From Macrocystis pyrifera (lineage: Eukaryota > Sar > Phaeophyceae > Laminariales > Laminariaceae), in assembly GCA_031763025.1 (NCBI GenBank), contig JASSKH010000031.1, forward strand, positions 8,220,152 through 8,284,151: a stretch of 64,000 nucleotides of DNA. Reading direction: 5' to 3'. A program made the translations under genes and the position numbers. A model generated the notes under the pieces. That model was given only the letters and a program-made list of their open reading frames with translations, made no database searches and was not told the DNA's origin. Positions 10,624 through 19,508 of this stretch are shown here, one piece after another. The first letter of the stretch is position 1; each line of letters begins with the position of its first letter.

Positions 10624-12201
10624 TCATCCCGAACCAGAACGGTCACCTCCCCCGGCCCCCCCGCGACCCCCACCTGGGCGGAGCACCATCGCCCGCGACC
10701 CACTAGCCTGCGTCTCCGCGCCACCTCGCATTAACCCCGCCGGTGCCGCCGATCCACCATCGAGGAGCGCTGTAGGAGACGAGGCGTCGGACGGGGTATT
10801 GGCGTGCACGAATTTTCAGTCGGAGAACCGACATCGGCCCGTGGACGAAAACATCCTGCACAGCGGGGCGTTGTTCTTTCTGGGCGGACCCATCCTGGCG
10901 GGGGCGAGGCTTTGGCTCCGCTTGTATGCCCCATCCCGACTGTCGCGTGGAAGATGGAGACCTTCGAAGAGCCTCTGAACGTCGCCCCCGGACGAGCAAA
11001 AGGAGAGCGTGCGACTGAAGGCAGGGACAGGCGGCGCGTCAAACACTGCGTCAGACTGCGGGGGACGGTCAACGGACAAATTTGCTGGGCGAACCTCATT
11101 AGGTCGTTCACCCAAAGACGTAAGTCGTCGTTCACCATTTCGCTCATAACAGCCCTCGCCGCGGAGCCTGAAAGCAAAAATATGTTGCTGAGAGTGTGAC
11201 GGCGAAGGCCAGCAGCCGCGGATGTACAAGAGGCGTTGACGGGTGCCAACCGGTCCAGGCACGCGCGGTCGTCGGCGACATCCGCCGAGAGTCCAACTGT
11301 AAGAACCGCCATAAGAGCCTGGCGCAAGAGATCCAGGCGGTCCGCGACCATCACCAGGTGGTCAACCGGGCGATCGGCACGTGGCCCATACAAGGCCACG
11401 TCAAAATTGCTGACGGCACCAAGCTGGGCCGCCACCGCCGCCGTAACATCGACCCTCTCCCCCACAAACGACTGAATATCTGCGGCCGACTCGCCGAGGT
11501 TCGGGGGCAAGCGTCCCCGAAGCAGCCATTATTTGCGAGATGACATTTTCTTCCACATGGCCGTCTCGTCAGTAAGCTGCGATTTCTGTACATGGCGCTC
11601 CCTCGCTTCTCCGCTGTCCCGCCCAGAAGGCTCACGGTCGGATAAATTGTCAACAAACTGCTGGACGAGCACTTCGTTGTGGGCGATCTTGGATGCCCTG
11701 ATGGTGACGGTATCCCGAAGGCCAGCCACAGACAGGAGCACGTTGTCTAGTGTAGATTTGACGCCTAAGATATCCGCGTCTATGCGGGAAAACTCGGATG
11801 CCACCTGGTTTTGCCAATGCAGAACGTCAGCTGTCGATACTGCTCCCCCCGAGGCTGCCGGCGTAGATGAAGGACCAGCCGCAGCCGCAGTGGTGGCAAC
11901 AGCAGCCGCAGCGTTGGCCTGGCGAACGGCCGCAGCGGCTTCTGCGGTCTGGCGCACCTCAGCCGCCGCCACGGCCGCAGTGGTGGCAGCAGCAGCCGCA
12001 GCGTTGGCCTGGCGAGCGGCCGCAGCAGCTTAGGCGGCCTGGCGAGCCTCGGCCTCGGCTATCCCAGCACGACGTGCGTCGACCTCCGCTTGCACAGCAA
12101 CTACAGCAGCATGAGCATTCGCCTAAGCTTCTGTTTGCGCAGCAAACATCGCAGCCTGCGCCTCGCGCGCAATGGTAGCCGCATTGGCCGTAGACCCCGG
12201 C
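10624..12201 (-). pseudogene. Gag-like protein of YR element copy 2, start deleted
   Basis: Homologous to the Gag of copy 1. A 30-bp deletion, apparently between two short ACT repeats, fuses the first codons to the right terminal repeat at 12201 and removes the ATG. The Ala-rich coiled-coil region carries an internal duplication of an AATAAxxALAWR-type segment (about 11880-12030), a TAA near 12030 and a TAG near 12124. A 1-bp deletion near 11060 shifts the frame just before the C-terminal basic region. The zinc-finger half LCRMFSSTGRCRFSD is preserved and is followed by the same TGA (10816-10818) as in copy 1. The extension after the TGA runs to 10624. Confidence 0.8.
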
Positions 12202-12403
12202 GACTAGTCTCACACCTTGGACCTGTAGCTCTGCGTATGCTTCACTGCGCTGATACGTGTAGGTTGCGGCTACGTACCAGACAAGGTGTGTTTACCAAGG
12301 GCTACGATTCATGCTACCATGAATCACCGCAGTCATCTGAGTGGCTTGAACTTCTTACGTACGTACAAAGCTCACATTCTCTCATTCTTCCGAGAATATT
12401 CTG
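12202..12403 (+). repeat. right terminal repeat of YR element copy 2 (partial)
   Basis: Matches the outer half of the other terminal repeats, from ACTAGTCTCACACCTTGGAC to GAATATTCTGCAT. It then passes into a microsatellite and the inner half is missing. Confidence 0.8.
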
Positions 12404-12514
12404 CATATTAATAATAATATTAATAATAAATATTAATAATAATAACAATAATAATAATAATAAACTAAGAATAATGATAATAATAATAATAATAATAATA
12501 AACTAAGGATAATG

Positions 12515-12582
<68 letters not shown>

Positions 12583-12640
12583 TAATAATAATATGAAGAA
12601 GAAGAATAATAATATAATAATAATTATAATAAACGCAAAT
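12404..12640 (+). repeat. AAT-type microsatellite at the end of copy 2
   Basis: About 235 bp of AAT units with scattered interruptions (two AACTAAG/ATAATG spacers). It begins at exactly the same place in the terminal repeat as the microsatellite of copy 1. A LINE fragment begins a few hundred bp further on, so a tail of that LINE is an alternative origin. Confidence 0.93.
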
Positions 12641-12961
12641 TCAAGTGTCAAGCAAGTGAAATGCTAGCGTACCGGGAAAGATAACACAACACAAGCAAGA
12701 CCAAAAAAATGAAAGCCAAAAGACAGCATAACCAAAAAACAAAAAAAATGAAATGAAAAAAAAAGGATACATACGACCCAACGACTTCAGAAAGGCTGCC
12801 AGACGGAAAGCACACGTACTCAGGAAGGACAGATATCTGCTGCGAGGACGAAGCAACGCGAAAGAGAGGGAGCTACAGGCAACAGTCGATAAGAGCTAGT
12901 CGAACCGATACCTAGCCACCCGATCTATATCGTTTCGTTTCTGCGTTAGTCGACAGCTGTA

Positions 12962-13790
12962 TCAGTACGGCTGCCCTTCCCCGCTCCCCCCCTCCCGTGG
13001 TCGCCGTTCTTGTCGTCTGCAGCTGTGTGGCGTAGCCGGCTCCTCTGTGCCTTGTCCCTGTGCCACCTCGCATGAAACAGTCCGCCGACGACCCCCCCGG
13101 TACCACTTCACACTCTTCTTAACCACCCTCGGCCATAGCAACATTTCTACTCCGAACAGCAGAGGGAAGCTTTCCGTGGACCCCTCGGTGGCTTGGAAAA
13201 CCCTGAGGCCGTCTGCTGGACACTGGGCCCAGTTCAGTTCCGGTCGGCCTGGTCCTGCGTTCTCCCCACCAGCCATCGTCCCAAACATCACCCGTCGGGT
13301 CAGCCGCTCATTGGTCACCTGCTGTACGGCCCCCGCAAAGAGGAGCCGTCTTTTGCCGATGGTCGTCTCAACGCTCTCGCATTGTGCCTTTTTGAGGGCC
13401 TTGGCGTACGACATGAGGTGGTCAGTGCGTTGCCGGGGCTGGAAGCCAATGATCCGTAGGAGGAGTTTGTGGTGCGCCGTTCGGAGCTCAGCGAAGTGCT
13501 CCTGACCAAGAGTCCACGTCACGCACCCGTACAGCAAGGTCTCCATCAGCTCGGCCCCTAGCATATGCACTTTTAGAGTTTTGGGGTATCCTCCATATCA
13601 TACAGTTCTCGTTTTAACCGATTGTAGCATGCCCATGCGAGTCGGATCCGTCGTGTGATCTCTGGCATAATGTCAGCTCTTGCGACGACAAGACAGCCCA
13701 TACACAAAAACTGTATCGTCTGTTTATATCTCTGTCCCGCTGCTTTGATGACGCAAGGGTTTTACCTGCGTCTCCTTTTTCAACTTGTGA
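12962..13790 (-). pseudogene. LINE fragment A, C-terminal part of ORF2, 5' truncated
   Basis: The minus strand encodes the region that follows RT in RTE/L1-like LINEs: ELMETLLYGCVTWTL, RTAHHKLLLRIIGFQPRQ and a KRRLLFAGAV block, then an Arg-rich tail. Upstream (13570-13740), in another frame, the homologous RRIRLAWACYNRLKRELYDM can be read, so there is at least one frameshift. It is the same family as LINE B, which has IETLLYGCVTWILR, FQRRLRIDHTTL and RKRRLFFRGGV. Sequence matching RT and endonuclease is absent, which is the usual result of incomplete target-primed reverse transcription. The 12641-12961 stretch is A-rich on the plus strand with no frame and may be its 3' UTR. Confidence 0.75.
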
Positions 13791-13799
13791 CACCCCCTA

Positions 13800-14216
13800 G
13801 ATGTCCTGCCACCCACATCCCGAAGAGGAACCTTGTACATATATACAAAACCCCGATATTTGTCAAAAGTTCGGAAGTTACCACCACAGCGGACTCAATA
13901 TCAGATATCCAGTTTGTAGCGGAATATGCATTGCCACGATACAGCCTTATTTGTACTTTGTATACTGACCTGGAGCCTGTAAAACCTATGGCAAAGACTA
14001 CAGTTGTTATTCCTGCGGCTGCAACTGAAAATGTGCGTTTGTTTTTAAAGAGTGTAGAAAATGTAGAGGATGTTACAACAATACAGACCAAGTTGCGAGA
14101 ATGCTTCGGACTGGGGATGAAGTGACGTTTGAAAGGTTAGGGGATTCAGTTCACGTGGAAGAGAATGACACTATGAAGAGAATGTCAGACAAAGATATAC
14201 TAACTCCTTTTTAGTC
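13800..14216 (+). CDS. orphan coding-like fragment, unknown function
   Basis: I do not recognise this protein. A frame to 14125 reads IYKTPIFVKSSEVTTTADSI and later ENVRLFLKSVENVEDVTTIQ. A 1-bp shift near 14112 opens a second frame that continues TGDEVTFERLGDSVHVEEND and stops at 14216. The switch between two protein-like, charge-rich frames at one point suggests a single coding segment with one frameshift or a small intron. It is AT-richer than the retroelements, contains no repeats, and has no second copy in the window. The upstream end merges into LINE fragment A near 13790, so the first residues of the long frame are probably spurious. It could be host exon sequence or cargo of an unrecognised element. 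Confidence 0.33.
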
Positions 14217-14339
14217 ATCTACTGGGTCAGGTCAATCTACAACAATTACAACTCGAGAAGGGTGCTCTAAAGTATTAACATACGATGAATTTAGCAACAG
14301 TATGACTAATGGATCAGATACGTATATGTGTAGGATGCA

Positions 14340-14600
14340 CGTTTTTTTTTACATGCTGCTCTCCGGCGGCCGAGGGTTGTTTCTCGCACTTTCGGCTGTG
14401 GGGAATGTAAGGGGGTCGTGGGTACATTACGACGCGTGTCTGGAACCCGGTCGAGCACCACTGTGGGGCTCGGTGTGTTTAAGGTCGCCGAGATGGCAAA
14501 AAAAAGAGGGATTGCTTTCCGCCTCGCCGAGCGGAGTAGGTTACATGGCAAACCCATTTTTTTGTGAAGAATAACCCGCCACCCTCGAACACGTGTTTGA
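14340..14600 (+). repeat. 270-bp dispersed repeat, copy 1 (SINE- or MITE-like)
   Basis: Matches the reverse complement of about 53888-54180. Shared blocks are CATGCTGCTCT followed by GGCGGCCGAGGG, GCACTTTCGGCTG, CTTTCCGCCTCGCCGAGC and CGCCACCCTCGAACACGT. No coding capacity and no clear inverted termini. Origin unknown. Confidence 0.72.
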
Positions 14601-14827
14601 GCCCCCTCTGCTGTACACATGCTTTCAACCTGAGAGGAAGAAGTAGTAATAGCAGTAGCAGAGCAGAAAACATACAGCAGCAACAGCAGTACATATCTGT
14701 GGCCTGTCGTATCTGTTGCGTCAAGCCTTTTAACGGGTAGTGTACACCTAGCACGGAACACGCCGGTGACAACAAACTGCCTCCCTCCGTCCGTCTATAC
14801 CTGAAAGACAATGACAACCCGTATCTA

Positions 14828-14935
14828 GGTGTTGGTGTCATATACCTATTAATAGCGAGTTGTCCAGTCGCACGCTCTCAGCAGCAGGTAATCGTATCGG
14901 GCAAGAATCACAGAGCCAGGCACATGCTACCTCCC
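14828..14935 (+). repeat. direct repeat, partner at about 15530-15625
   Basis: Both copies contain GCTCTCAGCAGCAG(C/G)TAATCG, then GGGCAAGAA and CACAGAGCCA in the same order, about 690 bp apart. The repeats are diverged and non-coding. Confidence 0.6.
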
Positions 14936-15763
14936 GTCTCTACGTACTGCCCCCAGTCTCGGTGCGGCACCGCGTACGATCCACACAGTCCGACTGCTGA
15001 CACGACGACCTGTGTGCACTTCCAAAAACGAAGAATTTTCTCTGATTATTTTCTCTGGGCTTAAAATCTCAAATCTCACTAATTTTGAAATCCCCGCTTT
15101 TTCCCTTGTTTTTGTTTGTTATCAGCCTCATCAGCAGCAGCAGCAGGTACAACAGCACCAGAACACGTATGTCGAGTGTCAAGAGTCAGGTCTGTTTCAC
15201 CTAGCCCTTTGACGTACGCACATAGCACACCTTACACCGAGCACGTACCTGATCACAAAACTGCCTCACTCGATCCTCTGGGGACATTGGCCCCATATAT
15301 TTACTGCATACAGTATGGGCCCACCAACAAGAAAGTGCCCAATAAAAAACATAATGCTTACTTTTTGGAGAACGCTAATAAAATCGGGTTAAGAAAAACG
15401 GCTCAGTGGTGAACTCCACACTAAATCCTGCATAATACCCTGTGCTCGCGGTTGTTTGAAGATGGCGCCCCAACAAAAATCTCAGGATTGTCCACATCAG
15501 GTGTTCCTTGCTGGCGGGCCTATACAGTACGTAGGTATCATACCGAGCGAAGTGTCTAGTCGTACGCTCTCAGCAGCAGCTAATCGCAACGGCGGGCAAG
15601 AACCACAGAGCCACGGTCATTCTGCCGCCATCTCCCTCCATTCCCCTTGTTCGGTGGGCATCTGGCATAGTAGTAGTCCGTAGTAGTTCGTAGTGGTATT
15701 TAATAATAGCAGCAGGAGCAGGAGTATGAATGGTACTAGCAATAGTATTGACAGTAATATTAT

Positions 15764-15812
15764 AATAAGGCGCGCGAAGCGCGCAGCGCGAGTCTTTTTT
15801 TTTTTAGGTTTT
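15764..15812 (+). other. GC hairpin followed by a T-tract
   Basis: GCGCGCGAAGCGCGC is a perfect 6-bp stem with a GAA loop inside AT-rich sequence. About a dozen bases later comes a run of eleven T. The shape resembles a pol III-type or factor-independent stop, or the end of a small transposon. No gene ends here that I can see. Confidence 0.45.
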
Positions 15813-16921
15813 TCATGATTTTTCCGAGAAAAAAAGCCTCTTCATAACGGCTCAGATACGAGGGTAGGGTGCCTTGCTTGGAGTTTCTCTGTATTTATCT
15901 GTGTGGGTGTGTGTTTGTGTGTGATTCAGCATTTTTTTGGGCCACGCTTGACCACCGTGCTCAACGCACACGGCACCAATTCCAGTCCCGGCGGGCTCTG
16001 TGCACGCACACATACTGGCGAAACCATCTCGTGCTGGTGCAGTAGTAAGTCGTTCACAGTTGGTCGAGCTAGGTACGGCAACGTGTGTAGGTACATGTTT
16101 GTGCTGGGCCATGTTGGGAAAACACAGAACCAACAGCAGTAAATTATAACGGTTTTAGTTTTTTGAGTTCTACCTAACGAAATCCTGTCCACAGCAACGA
16201 TCATTCGGGCCATGTTCCCGAGACATGGTGCAGGCGGTATTGTCAGGCCCACCATCATACTGATGAGGGGGACGGAGAAGCAGCAGAAGATCTGTCGTAG
16301 TTGTTGTACAGCAGTAGTAGTGGTGGCACTGCTAGAAGCTCTGTTGGGCACACGTCAGGCTGTAGATTTTTCGTCTTCAAATTATGAGTGCCAAACCAGC
16401 AAACACATCTACGAAGGGTTCACACACAAGCCGAGCGTACAGCGACGCTGACCCTGGCCTTGTGTATCCTACTTCTACTGCTGCTGCTGGAGAAGCTCTG
16501 CTGTAGATGTCGTACATCAGCAGTAGCGGTGGCACCTGCTACCTGCTACGAGAAGTTCTCTTTCATTGACAGAGCATGTCGGGTGCAGATTTTTCGTCTT
16601 CATTTATTATGCCGAATTTCGAGTGCGGAACCAACACAGGACAAAATCGATTACGTGTACAAAGGGTTCAAGGGTTAGATTGACAAGCCGAGCGTACAGC
16701 GACGCTGACCCTGGCCTCGTGTGTCCTACTGCTACTGCTGCTGCTGTTTTTGTGAAATACCGCTGCTGCTGTTTTTGTGAAATACTGCTGCTGCTGTAGA
16801 TGTCGTACATCAGTACAAGCAGGTCGTGTACCTGCTAAGAGAAAGAAGCTCTTTCTGTTGGACGAAACACTTCAGATGCAGATTTTTCGTCTTCAAATAA
16901 ATAATGCTGAAATTTCAACTA

Positions 16922-17026
16922 CTACGGGGGACCATAGTAAACAGGACCAAAACTTATTAGCAAAAATTGGTAAATATATATGTTTTTATGTATACCATAG
17001 GTCCTATTAACTTTGGACCCCCGTAA
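16922..17026. mobile_element. 105-bp MITE copy A, TA target duplication
   Basis: Ends are CTACGGGGGACC on the left and GGACCCCCGTAA on the right, an imperfect inverted pair. The element is flanked by TA at 16920-16921 and 17027-17028. A second element of exactly 105 bp with the same termini lies at 24926-25030. TA duplication and no coding capacity fit a Tc1/mariner-type non-autonomous element. Confidence 0.85.
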
Positions 17027-17084
17027 TAGAAAAAACCGCTGTTGGAAAAAAAAACATGTCAGGTGTGTGTTTGTTCTTGTTTTT

Positions 17085-17180
17085 TTCTACCCGTCGACAT
17101 CCAGCACAACGAGTGTCCGTGCCGATTCTTGAATCCCTCCGATATACGATACGAATACAAGTTATGTGGTCACAGCAGTG
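17085..17180 (+). repeat. dispersed repeat shared with 48150-48236
   Basis: Shared words in order include TCTACCCGTC, ACATCCAGCACAAC, GTGCCGATTCTT and TGTGGTCACA. Same orientation in both places. Non-coding. Confidence 0.7.
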
Positions 17181-17929
17181 CAGATTTTTCGTCTGCAAAT
17201 TAATACGTTGGATTTCGAGGTGGAAACCAGAATACACACGACAAAAATCCAGTATTTGTTACAGGTGTGTACGTATTGCTGTGTTTTTCATATATCAAGA
17301 GCAGAAGAGGTCAAGAACAGCTATGATATTGAGATTCACCAACGACGGCTAGGTAGATATTCGTTCGTGTTGGTTCAAAACAAAACAGAATAGTCCGTAT
17401 TCGCCCAGCATGATGCATCGCAGATATGTGCCGGTATTACTGAGGTCGGGCCTCATCACCACCAAGTACTAGTAATAGTAGCAGTAGCAGCAGTAGTATG
17501 TACTCGTTTAGTAGTGCGGGTCGTTACCGCGAGGCCACTGCTGTGACCATGAGCATATTATACTGCTTTTGATGTGGGTTCCAGGCGTCGCTGTTAATTT
17601 TACAGCATCGTTGCTGCTCCTCCAACCGCGTTGTCACTGTTCATCATACAGCGTTGTCGCTGTTCCGCACGCAGTGTTGTCGCTGTTCCGTGGTTTCTAA
17701 AACAGCGTTGTTGCTGTTACGCATTCAGCGTTGTCGCCGTTTCCGTGTTTTTGTTGCTGAACCCAGAAAGTTTCTGGAAGAACAATGTGTTGAGTTCGAT
17801 CCGTACATCGAATAGGTGAAAACAGTTGTTACCGTCCGTTTCCAACGATTAAATCTAGTACTCGATGAGCCACAAACCGTTTCAACGAAACCGCACTATT
17901 CCAATCGTTATAGGCGTATATATCTGCAA

Positions 17930-19145
17930 GAGAGCAGTTCGTTCGGTGACCAAATCGTGCACCCACCACTCTCCGGGAATGACTCGTACCGTGATCTACC
18001 AGCGTTCGGTGGTCATCTAGCTTCGAAAGCTATGTTGATTAAACCCGAGACCGTGGTTCAGTGGCTGTCTATGTACAAGTACGAAACCACGTAATTCGAT
18101 GCTATTTTTCGAACCAACATTGCAAGACGTATTACCGTCCTCTGACGTACATGTTGAGCATCGTCTTTTTTCCGTCCGTTTCATGTGTGCACCCTGGCCT
18201 GGTCGAGAAAAATCGTCGTCGAATTACTCGAAGTACATCATGTCCGTGATTGACCACATGACTCATCTTCTCGTGATGGTCGCGATTAGTGACTAATCAA
18301 CCGCCACAATCGCCCGATTTCTTCGAGAACGCGTGTTCTCTGTTTTCTCTGCTCCGGAAACTTTGCGTTCGGACTAAGGTAGCGAGTTTGAGAATGAACT
18401 TGTCAAGGAGTTGCAAGCCGTATACAGGTATGGGTTCAAAAAGACGCGCACGTCAGCGTACCGCCCACAAAGCAACTCCGTCTTAGAGCGTGTACATAGT
18501 ACCTTGCACAACATGTTGGCGATGTACGTAAACGTGAAATACGACAACTGGGCAGAATTACTACGACCTTTTATTCAGCTTGCGCACAACACAGCCTGTA
18601 ACGAAACGCTCGAAGACACCTCACATTTTTTAATGTTCGGCCGTAGAGCTTCGTTACCAGTTGATATTATTCTCGGCGTCCCGTGTACGTCTGGTTCTGG
18701 AACACGATTGGAATACTCCCGTCGTACCGTTGGAAACCTGCAACTCGCTTACGAAATAGCTCGTCGCAATTTACAGGAACGTACCGATAAACAGACAGAA
18801 ACTAACGAGAAATTATCCTTTCCACAATATCAGCAGGGAGACCAGGTGTTCGTACACCGCCCCTATACCGTTGCTGATAAACCCAACCCCAAACTTATTA
18901 GTCCCTGGCGTGGTTCATTTACTGTTCGTTCCCAACTATCACCCGTAATTTATCGTGTTGCGAGAGATGGCGACTTTGCGGAAACACCAGTTCATTTTGG
19001 TCGTATGAAGGCATACCATAATGACACGTCTAACTCAGTACCGGATTTTACAGCACTGGACGAGTTCCTTGTGAGAATAACGTTGCCCCTACTTGACTTA
19101 GACGGCTCTGTGCTCACCGTGCACATCGGCCCGTATGCTATTTAA
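17930..19145 (+). pseudogene. Ty3/gypsy-type integrase remnant 1
   Basis: The 3' part is an open frame of 244 residues (18411-19145). It has TSAYRPQSNSVLERVHSTL, where the Glu is the third residue of the DDE triad, then NTACNETLEDTSHFLMFGR and a GPY/F-like module around LISPWRGSFTVRSQLSP. Upstream in broken frames lie a GGHLASKAMLI zinc-domain remnant (near 18020), KYIMSVIDHMTHLL with the first catalytic Asp (near 18250) and RSD-stop-GSEFENELVKEL with the second Asp. In that last block TAA at 18375-18377 interrupts the frame next to the Asp. Protease, RT and RNase H are absent. The following 360 bp show no second gene. This lineage differs from the chromodomain element at 28-32 kb: it has no chromodomain and lower GC. 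Confidence 0.8.
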
Positions 19146-19508
19146 GCTATTCAAAGTCATAAGTGTGGCCGTGGTAAAGCCTCGCCGACTAATTTCCAAT
19201 ACCACTTTCTCGTGAAAGATAAACGTCTAGTTTGGGTATTTGGAGACGTGGCAATATGGTGCCACAAGATGATCAGAGCGTATCGTACGAGGATCCTAGC
19301 TGAAGATCCGCATGCATTTGATCGTCCAAAACGTAAGCGAGACGTCGTCGCCTCGTCACCCTGACACAAGCACCAGTATCGTTCGTTGTCGACGTCGCTA
19401 TAGCCCTGGGAGTACTTGTAGTCAGCACCGTCGCACCACACCCCACAACCATTTTAAATATCTGGCCAGATATGGTTTGTTCCTTAGTAGGTCGTTTAGC
19501 ACGTGATT

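Larger units (their letters stand above)
6517..12640 (-). mobile_element. Ngaro/PAT-like (DIRS-order) retrotransposon, copy 2
   Basis: A second element of the same family, same orientation and same gene order as copy 1, and closely similar by eye over most of its length. The left terminal repeat is complete (6517-6903). The right repeat is cut off after a microsatellite at about 12640. All three genes are broken, largely by lesions that differ from those of copy 1: a 53-bp tandem duplication in RT, a 30-bp deletion removing the Gag start, several frameshifts and several stops. The two copies therefore decayed independently after they separated. Confidence 0.88.
16300..17200 (+). repeat. tandem repeat of about 200-290 bp units with CTG-rich segments
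   Basis: The anchor AGATTTTTCGTCT(T/G)CA occurs near 16363, 16586, 16878 and 17180. Units also share a CTGCTGCTG-rich part, GATGTCGTACATCAG, and in two units CAAGCCGAGCGTACAGCGAC. The third interval falls to about 195 bp if the MITE at 16922-17026 and its TA duplication are removed. No convincing coding frame. Confidence 0.7.
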
